From the NCBI GenBank assembly GCA_963665915.2, contig CAXXSG010000013.1, positions 310,001 to 374,000 on the forward strand: a stretch of DNA of 64,000 bases. The letters run 5' to 3'. The notes beneath the pieces are model-generated. The model made no database searches and was not told where the DNA came from. It saw nothing but the letters and a program-made list of their open reading frames with translations. This stretch comes from JAFGRU01 sp963665915 (GTDB taxonomy: Bacteria > Desulfobacterota > Desulfuromonadia > Desulfuromonadales > JAAYDE01). Shown in pieces: positions 9,798 through 20,314 of this stretch. Every line of letters begins with the position of its first letter. Positions within the stretch are counted from its first letter, which is position 1. A program made the position numbers and the translations under genes.

Positions 9798-12203
9798 TCA
9801 GTTGTTCTCAAGGTCGATTTTGAAGAAGTCTCTGGCGTGCAGTTTTTGTTTTTCCAGGGCGTAGCGATTGGGCGCTGTTCCCGGAGAGAAGACCTCGATA
9901 TTCTGCAACTGCGCCGCTTCCGGGGCTAACAGCCCGGTGAGCGGATCGATGGGGCGGAACTCAATGTTGTCGGGAACAGCGAAATTGCGGATCGGAATGT
10001 TTTTTACCGCTTCTTTCATGAAGGCAACCCAGGCGGGCGCCGCAGCCCTGGAGCCTGTCTCTTTTCGGCCTAGGGGGAGGTTTTTATCGTGACCGACCCA
10101 GACCACGCTGACCAGTTCCGGGATATAACCCGCAAACCATGCGTCTTTGAGGTTGTTGGTGGTACCTGTTTTCCCGGCAACCGGACGCCCGAGGGCCTTG
10201 GCTCGCCACCCGGTGCCATTGCGGACCACGCTTTCCATGAGATTGGTGACCAGGTAGGCGGTCTCAGGTGAAAGGACTCTTTCTCTCGACTGGGGGATAA
10301 GATACTGATTCTGCTGGGGGCCGTCGGGGAAATCGGCCGGATCGGAAGACTCCAGAATGCGGCCGTCCCTGTCCAGGATTTTAGAAATGTACCGAGGCGC
10401 GATTTTTACCCCGCCGTTGGCAAAGACGCTGAATACAGTGGCCAACTCCATGGGTGTCAGAGGAGATGATCCCAAAGCTAGGGTCAGGTCTTTTGATATC
10501 GTTGACTCAACGCCGAGTTTGTGGGCATAGTTGGTGGCGTAATTAACCCCGATATCCTGTAAAATCTTAATGGTCACGACATTGTAGGAATGGGTCAGGG
10601 CTTTCCGCAATGATGTGGCCCCACTGAACTTTTTGCTGTAGTTTTTCGGCTTCCAGACGACCTGCTCTCCGGAAGCTTTTTTCTCTTTATAGATGACCGG
10701 CGTGTCGAGAATGATAGTGGCCGGAGTATAGCCCTTGTCGAGGGCTGCCGCGTAAATGATCGGTTTGATGGCCGACCCCGGCTGGCGGATGGCCTGAAGA
10801 GTCCGGTTGAACTGGCTCTCTCCAAAGTCATAACCGCCTACCATGGCTCGTATTTCACCACTGCGGGGGTCAAGAGCGATGAGACAGCTCTGGGCTTTGG
10901 GGTGCTGTTCGAGACTGAGCTGAAAACTGCCGTCGGAATTCTTTTTTTCAATTTTAACGTCGATCAGGGAGCCCACCGGCAGATCAAAAGTTTTCTGGTT
11001 TTCTATGGCACGAAAGGCGGAGCCCCGCTTCGTTGTTTTGATATTTCCGGTCCACTTGTAATTTTTCGGCGAAATTGTTCCCTGAAATGAACCGAAATGA
11101 ACCTGGAGCCCGTTTCCATCCTGGCCCCTGACAACCCCTTTCAGGATATCGCCTGGCATTGGCGGGGATTTTTCCAAGGCCGCGGACTGCTGCTCAAGAA
11201 AGGTGATTTCTTCATCCAGGGGAAGCACCTTGTCGGGGCCGCGGAAGCCCTGGCGCTTGTCATAGTTTCTCAGGTTTTCCTGGACCGCCTGCTGGGCGGC
11301 AAAGTGCATGCCGAGGTCGAGGGTGGTGTGGATCTGCAGGCCTTCGCTGTAAAGTCGGTCTTCGCCGTAGGTTTTTTCCAGGTAGCGGCGGACCTGTTCG
11401 GAAAAATAAGGCGCCAAATAGCGACCCTGGTTTTTTTTCGAGTGGATGTCCAGCTCTTCGGCCTCGGCGCTTTCCGCCTCCTGCCGGGTTATGAAACCCT
11501 CCTTGAGCATACGCCGCAGAACGTATTTCTGGCGTTCCTTGGCGCGTTCAAAACGACGGAAGGGGGAGTAGCGGCTCGGTGCCTGGGGGAGGCCGGCCAG
11601 GAGAGCGCATTCAGCCAGCGTGAGGTCCTCAACATCTTTGGCAAAATAGGTTTCAGACGCCGCCTCAACCCCGTAAGAGGCGTGCCCCAGGTAAATCTGA
11701 TTTAGGTAAAGGAAGAGAATTTCTTCTTTGCTCAGTCTGTTTTCCATTCTCCAGGCGAGAATGGCTTCCTTGAATTTTCTGGTAAAGGTTTTTTCCGGGG
11801 ACAACAGGAGGCTTTTGGCAACCTGCTGAGTGATGGTGCTTCCACCCTGGACAATGCCGCCGGCCTTGAGGTTTTTCAGAGCCGCCCGGAATATGGAGGG
11901 GAGGTCGAGCCCCCGGTGTTTGAAAAAATTGGAATCTTCGGCTGCTACAAAGGCCTGAATCAGTTGTTTCGGCATTTTGTCAACCGCTACGATAATCCGG
12001 CGTTCACGATAATATTCGCCGAGAATCTGCCCATCGCGGCTGAAAACGGTGGTGACTACCGAGGGCCGGTAGTCCTCCAGTGTGTCGACCTTGGGGAGAG
12101 ATGAGGCGAAATACAGGTAGGTACCGGCCAGAATCAGGACGGTAAAAATGAGAGCGCAAGCTCCCACAAGAAAAAGATTGCGGAATAATTTGGTTATGGG
12201 CAT
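9798..12203 (-). CDS. mrcA: Penicillin-binding protein 1A (bifunctional transglycosylase/transpeptidase)
   Basis: This class A PBP polymerises and cross-links peptidoglycan at the outer face of the inner membrane. Residues 10-32 form one transmembrane anchor. The GT51 domain has EDSNFFKHRG and GGSTITQQ. The transpeptidase domain has the S-x-x-K box (PGSAIKP), the S-x-N box (SYN) and KTGTT. Between them is an insert resembling the OB-like domain of PBP1A. At 801 residues it is full length. It is transcribed convergently with nth and divergently from the cytochrome gene. Confidence 0.93.
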   Translation of the reverse strand: MPITKLFRNLFLVGACALIFTVLILAGTYLYFASSLPKVDTLEDYRPSVVTTVFSRDGQILGEYYRERRIIVAVDKMPKQLIQAFVAAEDSNFFKHRGLDLPSIFRAALKNLKAGGIVQGGSTITQQVAKSLLLSPEKTFTRKFKEAILAWRMENRLSKEEILFLYLNQIYLGHASYGVEAASETYFAKDVEDLTLAECALLAGLPQAPSRYSPFRRFERAKERQKYVLRRMLKEGFITRQEAESAEAEELDIHSKKNQGRYLAPYFSEQVRRYLEKTYGEDRLYSEGLQIHTTLDLGMHFAAQQAVQENLRNYDKRQGFRGPDKVLPLDEEITFLEQQSAALEKSPPMPGDILKGVVRGQDGNGLQVHFGSFQGTISPKNYKWTGNIKTTKRGSAFRAIENQKTFDLPVGSLIDVKIEKKNSDGSFQLSLEQHPKAQSCLIALDPRSGEIRAMVGGYDFGESQFNRTLQAIRQPGSAIKPIIYAAALDKGYTPATIILDTPVIYKEKKASGEQVVWKPKNYSKKFSGATSLRKALTHSYNVVTIKILQDIGVNYATNYAHKLGVESTISKDLTLALGSSPLTPMELATVFSVFANGGVKIAPRYISKILDRDGRILESSDPADFPDGPQQNQYLIPQSRERVLSPETAYLVTNLMESVVRNGTGWRAKALGRPVAGKTGTTNNLKDAWFAGYIPELVSVVWVGHDKNLPLGRKETGSRAAAPAWVAFMKEAVKNIPIRNFAVPDNIEFRPIDPLTGLLAPEAAQLQNIEVFSPGTAPNRYALEKQKLHARDFFKIDLENN

Positions 12204-12263
12204 GGAAAAATTCTGTTATTCACCTAATATTGAATAAATATTATTATCATAGCCATATGGAGG

Positions 12264-12288
12264 ACGGCAATTGTTTTGCCGTTTTTTT
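12264..12288 (+). terminator. Intrinsic terminator or attenuator in the leader of the cytochrome gene
   Basis: ACGGCAA (12264-12270) pairs with TTGCCGT (12276-12282) across a 5-nt loop and is followed by a run of T. It points rightwards, yet no plus-strand gene ends before it because PBP1A runs the other way. It sits about 58 bp before the cytochrome start, so it could stop a short leader transcript or readthrough. Confidence 0.55.
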
Positions 12289-12345
12289 CCCGATTCTTCT
12301 ATGTTATATTCACCGCCGTGTCATTGTATAGGAGGGATAAATTTG

Positions 12346-12681
12346 ATGCGAATAACTGCAGTTGTCCTGGTTCTCTGTTTTTTTCTTTTTTTAGGTTGTG
12401 CCATGCTTGGAAGCTGGAAGGCGATTCCGCCCCCCGGTGGATGTGATCAGTGCCACCAGAAGCAGATTGCCACCGACTGGACCCTGGCCTATTCAGCGGC
12501 TGAAATCAATGATGAAACCGGCGTGAGAACCTGGCAACGGGAAGGCTCGGTTCTTGCGCCCCAGCCATCCCCCCTGGAGCAGAAAAAGGTTACCGAGGAA
12601 AAATGTTTCCGTTGCCATAAGAGTCCCAACCGGGCCCACAAGCAATATCAGGGGCGCTATCACCACAAGGCATTTTATTAA
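12346..12681 (+). CDS. Diheme c-type cytochrome lipoprotein
   Basis: A 111-residue precursor with a lipoprotein signal: hydrophobic stretch 4-16 and lipobox FLGC with Cys18. The mature part has two heme-binding CxxCH motifs, C33-x2-C36-H37 and C87-x2-C90-H91, about 50 residues apart. It is probably a small electron-transfer protein anchored to a membrane on the periplasmic side; its partners are unknown. The start at ATG 12346 is supported by GGAGGG 10 nt upstream. A TATATT-like -10 lies near 12304. pyk follows after 78 bp. Confidence 0.8.
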   Translation: MRITAVVLVLCFFLFLGCAMLGSWKAIPPPGGCDQCHQKQIATDWTLAYSAAEINDETGVRTWQREGSVLAPQPSPLEQKKVTEEKCFRCHKSPNRAHKQYQGRYHHKAFY

Positions 12682-12759
12682 AGTTTGTGGTTTCCACAGT
12701 TCAAGTTTTCAGGGGTATGCATTTCCAGTGCCTGACAGCTGGACAACCAGGAGGGTGAG

Positions 12760-14187
<1,428 letters not shown>

Positions 14188-14242
14188 AAAGAAGGGCTGG
14201 GAATACTTTTTTTCACAAAGTTTTAAGGGACGAGTTTTTTGA

Positions 14243-14935
14243 ATGAAAGATAAAGCGGTTGTACTTTTCAGTGGCGGACTCGATTCCACCACCTGTCTGG
14301 CAGAGGCCAAAAAGGACGGTTTCAGCCCCTATGCCATCAGCTTCGATTACGGTCAGCGGCACGCCGTCGAGTTGGAAAAGGCGAGGCAGAACGCAGGTCT
14401 GGCCGGGGCCGTTGAACACCGGATTATTGCCATGGATCTACGCAATATCGGCGGCAGCGCCTTGACCTCCGAGCTGAGCGTGCCCAAAAATCGAGCCATG
14501 GATGATTCCGTTCCCGTCACTTATGTTCCGGCCCGCAACACCATTTTTCTCTCGATGGCCCTCGGTTGGGCCGAGGTCCTCGGTGCCTTCGATATCTACA
14601 TCGGTGTCAACAGTCTCGATTATTCCGGCTACCCCGACTGCCGACCTGAATTCATTGCAGCCTTTGAAGAAATGGCCAATCTGGCCACTCGGGCCGGGGT
14701 GGAAGGGAAAGGAAAATTTCGCATCCGTACCCCTCTTCTCCATCTCACAAAGGGGGAGATCATTCAGCGGGCCTGTGCTCTTGGCGTGGATTTGAAGCTC
14801 ACCCATTCCTGCTATGACCCCACCTCCGATGGCCTCGCCTGCGGGGAATGCGATTCCTGCCTTCTGCGTCTGAAAGGTTTCGAAGAGGCCGGTCTAGAAG
14901 ACCCGGTCCCCTACGTCGGGAGGACCCGGTCATGA
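14243..14935 (+). CDS. queC: 7-cyano-7-deazaguanine synthase
   Basis: QueC converts 7-carboxy-7-deazaguanine to preQ0 using ATP and ammonia, on the pathway to queuosine in tRNA. The PP-loop ATP-pyrophosphatase motif SGGLDS is at residues 10-15, and the C-terminal zinc-binding cysteines are in CGECDSC plus an earlier Cys. The 230-residue length is normal. Its TGA overlaps the folE2 ATG as ATGA, coupling it to the enzyme that makes the pathway's dihydroneopterin triphosphate. Confidence 0.94.
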   Translation: MKDKAVVLFSGGLDSTTCLAEAKKDGFSPYAISFDYGQRHAVELEKARQNAGLAGAVEHRIIAMDLRNIGGSALTSELSVPKNRAMDDSVPVTYVPARNTIFLSMALGWAEVLGAFDIYIGVNSLDYSGYPDCRPEFIAAFEEMANLATRAGVEGKGKFRIRTPLLHLTKGEIIQRACALGVDLKLTHSCYDPTSDGLACGECDSCLLRLKGFEEAGLEDPVPYVGRTRS

Positions 14936-15711
14936 CAACCATGCCTGATCTTCAGAACTCCCACGACTCCCGCCGCATTTCGATTGACAAGGTTGGAGTC
15001 AAAGACATCTGCTATCCCATCGTGGTCAAGGACAAGAGCCGGGTTCATCAGAGCACGGTGGCGCGCATCAACATGTACGTCGATCTTCCCCACCAGTTCA
15101 AAGGGACCCACATGAGCCGTTTCATTGAGGTACTCAACCAGTACCGTGGGGAGATCACAATCAGCAATATCTGGCATATCCTCGAGGAGATGAAAGGACG
15201 CCTAAACGCCAGTTGTGCGCAGATGGAGTTGCGCTTCCCTTATTTCATTGAAAAGGAAGCCCCGGTTTCCAGAGCCCGCGGGCTGATGGAATACCAGTGC
15301 CGCCTGCGCGGCGTATTCGGCAAGGAAAAAGTGTTTTTTCTCGCGGTTACGATTCCGGTCACAACGCTCTGTCCCTGCTCCAGGGAAATCAGCCATCGGG
15401 GCGCCCACAACCAGCGTAGCGCTGTTAAGGTCGAGGTCAAGGCGCAAAAGCTGGTCTGGATCGAGGACCTTATTGAATGGGTCGAACAGTGTGCCAGTTC
15501 ACCGGTTTTTTCGCTTCTGAAACGGGAAGATGAAAAAGCGGTCACGGAAATGGCCTACGATAACCCCATGTTTGTCGAGGATGTGGTGCGGGCCGTCACC
15601 GAAAAACTTCAGGATGTCCAGGAGATTCTTGGTTTCCGGGTTGAATGCGAAAATTTCGAGTCGATTCATAACCATTCCGCCTACGCCATGGTGGAAAAGG
15701 GCGAAATTTAG
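14932..15711 (+). CDS. folE2: GTP cyclohydrolase FolE2 (type IB)
   Basis: FolE2 turns GTP into 7,8-dihydroneopterin triphosphate, shared by folate and queuosine synthesis; the IB type works with Mn or other metals where FolE needs zinc. The metal-site motif CPCSREIS is at residues 147-154 and SHRGAHNQRS follows, both diagnostic. Length 259. The ATG at 14932 overlaps the queC stop, which argues for a queuosine role in this operon. Confidence 0.93.
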   Translation: MTTMPDLQNSHDSRRISIDKVGVKDICYPIVVKDKSRVHQSTVARINMYVDLPHQFKGTHMSRFIEVLNQYRGEITISNIWHILEEMKGRLNASCAQMELRFPYFIEKEAPVSRARGLMEYQCRLRGVFGKEKVFFLAVTIPVTTLCPCSREISHRGAHNQRSAVKVEVKAQKLVWIEDLIEWVEQCASSPVFSLLKREDEKAVTEMAYDNPMFVEDVVRAVTEKLQDVQEILGFRVECENFESIHNHSAYAMVEKGEI

Positions 15712-15719
15712 TTGAGTTC

Positions 15720-15749
15720 TGTGGAAAAACCTGTGGAAACGGTGGATAA
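15720..15749. promoter_or_regulatory. Second triplet of DnaA-box-like 9-mers
   Basis: TGTGGAAAA (15720-15728), TGTGGAAAC (15732-15740) and GGTGGATAA (15741-15749, one mismatch to the complement of the DnaA box) repeat the order and the 12- and 9-bp offsets of the triplet at 8907-8936. It fills the gap between folE2 and the DUF2064 gene and ends 9 bp before that gene's ATG. Confidence 0.5.
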
Positions 15750-15758
15750 CTTGGCGAC

Positions 15759-16436
15759 ATGATAGTGCCTTTCCTGAACCGGCCCGAAAAGAGGGACTTT
15801 CTCCTTGGCGTTTTTGCCAAAGAGCCCGTGGCCGGAAATGTCAAGACCCGCCTCTGCCCGCCACTGAGCTTTGCCGAAGCGGCGGAGCTTTATAATATCT
15901 CTCTGCAAGAGACGGTGGGCAGAATGATGGAGGCCGGTTTTCAGCCGGCTATTTTTTATGCCGGTCGGCGGGAATATTTCCAACAATATTTTTCCGGATC
16001 ATCGCTTTTTCCCCAAGGAGAAGGAGATCTGGGAATGCGCATGGAACGTGTGTTGGGCGGGCAACTCGAAAGCGGTTTCCGAAAAGTGGTTCTGATCGGG
16101 ACGGACAGTCCCGATCTCCCGCCCGGAATCGTGAAAAAAGCTTTTGCCTCTCTGGACACCGAGGAGGTTGTTGTTTCCCCCGCTCGGGACGGCGGTTATG
16201 TCCTGATCGGCGAAAGCAGCCATCATCCGGAACTTTTCAGCGGCATTCCCTGGGGGACCGGTGAGGTTCTGGAAATGACCCGTCGCCAGGCCAGGCGGAA
16301 GGATTTGTCGTATCTGGAGTTGGAAGGTTGGGAAGATATTGATGATGCGGCTTCGTTGGAGCGTTTTCTACGGCGGTCGCCAGCCTCCTCTGTCTCGGCC
16401 TATGTGCGCCGGTTCTTGAAGTTTCCCGTGGGATAA
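15759..16436 (+). CDS. DUF2064 / TIGR04282-type glycosyltransferase-fold protein
   Basis: A 225-residue protein with a nucleotide-sugar-transferase-like N-terminus (LGVFAKEPVAGNVKTRL), then GTDSPDLPP and SPARDGGYVLIG, all typical of the DUF2064 family that has the fold of GT-A glycosyltransferases. No substrate is known for the family. The ATG at 15759 lacks a good ribosome-binding site because DnaA-box-like repeats occupy the upstream DNA; GTG 15765 is an alternative. The flavin reductase gene follows after 8 bp. Confidence 0.8.
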   Translation: MIVPFLNRPEKRDFLLGVFAKEPVAGNVKTRLCPPLSFAEAAELYNISLQETVGRMMEAGFQPAIFYAGRREYFQQYFSGSSLFPQGEGDLGMRMERVLGGQLESGFRKVVLIGTDSPDLPPGIVKKAFASLDTEEVVVSPARDGGYVLIGESSHHPELFSGIPWGTGEVLEMTRRQARRKDLSYLELEGWEDIDDAASLERFLRRSPASSVSAYVRRFLKFPVG

Positions 16437-16444
16437 TTAGCAAC

Positions 16445-17074
16445 GTGTGCAAAAAAAACAATAACATTCTGGCCATTTATGGCAGTCCGCGCAAAGATGG
16501 CAATACCGCCTTGCTGCTCCGTCAGGCGGTGGAGGGAGCCCGGAGTTCAGGCGCTGAAGTGGAGGAGATATTTCTCGGGGAACTGGAGATGTCGCCGTGT
16601 CTGGAGGATTACGGCTGTCTGACGAGTGGCCGCTGTGTCATCCGGGATGATTTTCAAAGATTATATGACCTGCTCTTTTCCTGCCGGGGTATCATGCTCG
16701 CCTCGCCGGTTTTTTTCTGTGCGGTTTCCGCCCAAACGAAAATATTGATGGATCGTTGCCAATGCTTCTGGGTACGGAAAAATCTCCTCGGCAAGAGTCT
16801 TGCGGCCGGATCCGGGGAGGGTCGGAAAGGGCTCTTCATTTCCGCAGCGGCGCGAAAAAGCCCGCGCAATTTTGACGGCGCGCTTCTCAGCATTCGTCAT
16901 TTTTTTGAGGCACTCGATGTCGAACTCTGGAAATCTCACCTTTTCCCGGGGGTTGACAAGCCCGGGGAGATTCAATCCTATCCTGACGCTCTTGAAAAAT
17001 GCCGGGCGACCGGAGCCGAGCTGGGTCGTTATCTTTGCTCCGGACCCGGGGTTGACTCGGCCGATTCCTCCTGA
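16445..17074 (+). CDS. Flavodoxin-fold NADPH-dependent FMN reductase family protein
   Basis: The N-terminus IYGSPRKDGNTA is the FMN-phosphate loop of the NADPH-dependent FMN reductase/iron-sulfur flavoprotein group. It is followed by a short cysteine-containing region (SPCLEDYGC, then GRCVIRDDF) and LASPVFF. Length 209, GTG start at 16445. The family moves electrons to flavins or small acceptors. The cysteine spacing is looser than in iron-sulfur flavoproteins, so a cluster is uncertain. Confidence 0.75.
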   Translation: MCKKNNNILAIYGSPRKDGNTALLLRQAVEGARSSGAEVEEIFLGELEMSPCLEDYGCLTSGRCVIRDDFQRLYDLLFSCRGIMLASPVFFCAVSAQTKILMDRCQCFWVRKNLLGKSLAAGSGEGRKGLFISAAARKSPRNFDGALLSIRHFFEALDVELWKSHLFPGVDKPGEIQSYPDALEKCRATGAELGRYLCSGPGVDSADSS

Positions 17075-17138
17075 CCCTCATTTTTCAAACGATCCAGCGT
17101 GTTTTTTTTAATACTTGTTTCCCAGGAGTTTTTTGTTG

Positions 17139-18059
17139 ATGCTTCCCTTTCGGTCGGCTGTTCCGACTTTGAGCCTGGTGGTGGCCATGGTTCTTTGGGC
17201 CAGCTCTTTTATTGCTCTTAAACTGGCCTTTCAGTTCTACGACCCGATGTTGGTCATTTTCGCCCGCATGCTCGTTGCCAGTGTCATTTTTCTGTTTTTC
17301 ATCCGTCACTTCCGGTCGATTCGTTTGCGCAAGGCGGATTTTCCATTTTTGATTATCATGGCCGTGAGTGAGCCCTGCCTATACTTCCTTTTTGAAGCCA
17401 AAGCCCTGGAAAATACCACGGCTTCCCAAGCCGGTATGATCACGGCCATGCTCCCTCTGATGGTGGCTGTAGGCGCCCACTTTTTTCTCCGCGAGAAGGT
17501 TTCCCGGAAAACGATTCTCGGTTTTGGCATTGCCATCTTCGGAGCCTGCCTGCTGAGCCTGTCCGGAAGCGCTTCAGCAACTGCTCCCAATCCGGTATGG
17601 GGAAATTTCTGCGAATTTATAGCGATGGCCTGCGCTACCGTTTACACTCTCTCCCTGAAAAGACTGACTTCCAGCTACTCGCCTTTTTTTCTGACGGCTT
17701 TCCAGGCTTTTATCGGCAGCCTTTTCTTTTTCCCGTTCCTGTTTTTTATCCCCGCTGGAATGCCTACCCATCTGGAGTTGGTGCCGACCCTGTCGATTCT
17801 CTATCTGGGTGTTTTTGTCACCCTGGGCGCTTACGGCCTTTATAATTTTGCCGTCAGCCGGATTCCGGCCAGCCAGGCTGCGGCATTTGTCAACCTGATT
17901 CCGGTCATGACCCTGCTCCTGGCCTGGTTGATACTTAACGAACGTTTCACACCGCCTCAGTATCTGGGCGGGGCTCTAGTTTTTCTGGGGGTGTTTTTGA
18001 GTCAGGAGAAGAGCCTGGAGGGGCTTGGGGTTGAGACTGAAAACGCTGTCAGCCGCTAG
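17139..18059 (+). CDS. EamA/DMT-family transporter
   Basis: A hydrophobic protein of about 306 residues with two EamA repeats, each about five membrane helices, typical of the 10-TM drug/metabolite transporter superfamily of the inner membrane (for example VAMVLWASSFIALKL opening repeat 1 and NPVWGNFCEFIAMACATVYT opening repeat 2). Substrate unknown. ATG 17139 is chosen because CCAGGAG lies about 11 nt upstream; a TTG at 17115 would lack one. Confidence 0.85.
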   Translation: MLPFRSAVPTLSLVVAMVLWASSFIALKLAFQFYDPMLVIFARMLVASVIFLFFIRHFRSIRLRKADFPFLIIMAVSEPCLYFLFEAKALENTTASQAGMITAMLPLMVAVGAHFFLREKVSRKTILGFGIAIFGACLLSLSGSASATAPNPVWGNFCEFIAMACATVYTLSLKRLTSSYSPFFLTAFQAFIGSLFFFPFLFFIPAGMPTHLELVPTLSILYLGVFVTLGAYGLYNFAVSRIPASQAAAFVNLIPVMTLLLAWLILNERFTPPQYLGGALVFLGVFLSQEKSLEGLGVETENAVSR

Positions 18060-18195
18060 TTTTTCCATTGGCAGACAGGGAGTTATCCCAGAAGCTGCAA
18101 TGTGTTCTTTTTGCGACTCTTCGGGGTTGGCGGCCGCCGGAAAAACCCAGGTTTTATTTTCTCTGTTTCCGCGTAGCGACAAATTGGATCGGCCG

Positions 18196-18224
18196 TTGAC
18201 TTGGCTCGAGGTATATTGAATAAT
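18196..18224 (+). promoter_or_regulatory. Sigma70-type promoter of the tol-pal operon
   Basis: TTGACT at 18196-18201 (5/6 to the -35 consensus), a 17-bp spacer, and AATAAT at 18219-18224 (5/6 to the -10). It lies 38 bp upstream of the tolQ start in a 202-bp gap after the EamA gene. Confidence 0.65.
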
Positions 18225-18261
18225 TGGTGGAACGTCAACCTTCCAAAAGAAGAGGTCAGGT

Positions 18262-18930
18262 TTGGAAATCATCATGGGTGCCGGACTGGTGGTCAAACTG
18301 GTCCTGATAGTTCTGGTCTATTTTTCGGTCGTTTCCTGGGCCATCATTTTTTACAAATGGCGGGTAGTGCACCGGGCCATGAAAGATTCGGATCGCTTTC
18401 TCGATTTTTTCTGGAGCAAAAAGCATTTCGAGGCTGTCGGCCAGAATCTGAAAAGCTTCCCCCGTTCGCCGCTTGCGGCCCTGTTTCGTGAGGGCTATCA
18501 GGAGTTTGCGCGCACTCAACGTCTTCAGAAAGAGGAGGATAACACCTCCGAGATAGTTTTCAGAAATACTGATTATATCAGCCGGGCTTTGAAGCGGGCT
18601 ACCACCACGGAAATCCAGCGTCTGGAAAAATTTCTCCCATTTCTTGCCACGACCGGTTCTACCGCACCCTTTATCGGCCTTTTCGGGACGGTTTGGGGGA
18701 TTATGGATTCTTTCCACAGTATCGGCCAGACCGGCAGCGCCTCCCTGGCCGTGGTAGCGCCCGGGATTTCCGAAGCATTGATTGCCACGGCCATCGGCCT
18801 GGTCGCTGCTATTCCCGCAGTGGTGGGGTATAATCATTTTGTTCATAAGGTCAACGTCCTGAGCGGTGACATGGATAATTTTTGTCAGGAATTCCTCAAT
18901 ATAGTCGAACGTCTGCAGCGGAGGGCATAG
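18262..18930 (+). CDS. tolQ: Tol-Pal system proton channel protein TolQ
   Basis: TolQ forms the inner-membrane stator and proton channel with TolR and energises TolA to keep the outer membrane attached during division. The 222-residue protein has TM1 at about 10-30, a cytoplasmic loop, and the MotA/TolQ/ExbB pair of helices with TGSTAPFIGLFGTVWG and VAPGISEALIATAIGL. The start is TTG 18262, 6 nt after AGAGG; ATG 18274 would also keep TM1. tolR begins at the next base. Confidence 0.93.
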   Translation: MEIIMGAGLVVKLVLIVLVYFSVVSWAIIFYKWRVVHRAMKDSDRFLDFFWSKKHFEAVGQNLKSFPRSPLAALFREGYQEFARTQRLQKEEDNTSEIVFRNTDYISRALKRATTTEIQRLEKFLPFLATTGSTAPFIGLFGTVWGIMDSFHSIGQTGSASLAVVAPGISEALIATAIGLVAAIPAVVGYNHFVHKVNVLSGDMDNFCQEFLNIVERLQRRA

Positions 18931-19353
18931 ATGGAAGTGGGCAGCCGGGACCGCGGGCCGCGGACAAGCCTTTCCCAGATCAACGTGACTCCCTTGGTCG
19001 ATGTCATGCTGGTTCTGCTGATTATCTTCATGGTGACGGCGCCGATGCTCGAATCCGGGGTGGAAGTCAGCTTGCCGGAGGTGGAAAACGCTCCGGGTCT
19101 GCCCCAGTCTAAAGAGCCGCTGATTGTGACCGTGGATAAAAAAGGCAGCATCTCCATCGGCAAAACCCTGGTGGAAAAACCCGCGAAGCTTACACCGGTC
19201 ATTCGCCAGATTCTCAGCACCCGCAAAGATAAGGAAGTTTTTCTGGAAGCGGACCGTGAAGTTGCCTACGGCCGGGTCGTGCAGGTTCTGGCGGCTATCA
19301 AGCAGGCCGGCGTTCAACGGTTGGGCATGGTTTCCAGGGAGCCGGAGCCCTAA
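18931..19353 (+). CDS. tolR: Tol-Pal system protein TolR
   Basis: TolR is the single-pass partner of TolQ. The helix at about residues 22-42 carries the proton-coupling aspartate D24 (PLVDVMLVLL), followed by a periplasmic ExbD/TolR domain that includes FLEADREVAYG. Length 140. It abuts tolQ with no gap, and a GGAGGG ribosome-binding site lies in the end of tolQ. Confidence 0.93.
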   Translation: MEVGSRDRGPRTSLSQINVTPLVDVMLVLLIIFMVTAPMLESGVEVSLPEVENAPGLPQSKEPLIVTVDKKGSISIGKTLVEKPAKLTPVIRQILSTRKDKEVFLEADREVAYGRVVQVLAAIKQAGVQRLGMVSREPEP

Positions 19354-19378
19354 GAGCCCGGCGTAAGGTCCTTTATCA

Positions 19379-20314
19379 ATGGCTCAGAACAAGTTGCCTT
19401 CTCATCCTGTCCCGGCTGTTGCCGAGACTGGCTTTGGCCGTATGGTCATCGGTTCGCTGGTGCTTCATGCACTGGTTGTCGCTCTTTTTTCCGGCTTGTT
19501 TGTACCCGCGGCCAGGAAAAATGACCGACCGGTCTATTATGTTGACCTCGTCAACCTTCCAGTAGAGAGGCCCCAGGCCGGTCGTCCGGACGGGCGTAAA
19601 ACCGAAAAAGTCAAAGAGAAAAAGCCCGAAGTGGAAGTCAAAAAAAAGGAAGAAGCCGCTCCCAAGAAAGCTGCGGAAACGGTCAAGGTTGCCCCTAAAA
19701 AAACGGAGACCATCAAGGTCGTCCCTCAGAAAAAAACGGTCGTTGAACCCAAGACCAAAGAAGTTAAAGCTGCCAAACCCAAAAAGGCTCCAGAGAAAAA
19801 ACAACCAGCCAAAGAGAAGCAAAAGTCAATTGAAAAAGATTATCAGAGTGCCTTGAGCGCGGTTGAGGCTTTGCGGGCGAAAAAAGAAGAGGCCGCAAAG
19901 CAAGCTGCAAAAAAAGACCGGATTGAGGCCCTGAAAAACAAACTGGCTGCTTTGACAACCCAGGATAGCCGGTTGACTGGCACAGAGTCGAATGCACCGT
20001 TCGGGATGTCCGAGGGTACTGGCGACCAGGCCGGCGTGTCTTTCGGTCTCTGGCTGCAGAGTTACCTGACATCCAATTGGAGCCTTTCCAAATACCAGCT
20101 GAGCCGTCAGGACCTCGAGGCTGAGATTTTTGTTGTTTATGATGCGGAGGGAACTCTGATCCGGAAAAAACTTACCCGTTCTTCTGGAGATGACGTATTT
20201 GACCGCAGTGTTGAAAATGCGGTCCGGAAATCCGAAAAACTGCCGAAGGCTCCCAAAAAGAGATTGGAATTTAATATCGTTTTTAACCTCAAAGATTTGT
20301 TGGAGAAAAATTGA
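19379..20314 (+). CDS. tolA: TolA/TonB-type energy-transducing protein
   Basis: A TolA-like bridge from the inner membrane to the outer-membrane side. One TM helix at about 22-43 is followed by a long Lys/Ala/Pro/Glu-rich spacer (about 60-190), then a C-terminal TonB/TolA domain (YLTSNWSLSKYQLSRQ, later RSSGDDVFDRSVENAV). The 311 residues are shorter than E. coli TolA but the layout is right. Position between tolR and tolB supports TolA over TonB. Its TGA overlaps the tolB ATG by one base. Confidence 0.85.
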   Translation: MAQNKLPSHPVPAVAETGFGRMVIGSLVLHALVVALFSGLFVPAARKNDRPVYYVDLVNLPVERPQAGRPDGRKTEKVKEKKPEVEVKKKEEAAPKKAAETVKVAPKKTETIKVVPQKKTVVEPKTKEVKAAKPKKAPEKKQPAKEKQKSIEKDYQSALSAVEALRAKKEEAAKQAAKKDRIEALKNKLAALTTQDSRLTGTESNAPFGMSEGTGDQAGVSFGLWLQSYLTSNWSLSKYQLSRQDLEAEIFVVYDAEGTLIRKKLTRSSGDDVFDRSVENAVRKSEKLPKAPKKRLEFNIVFNLKDLLEKN

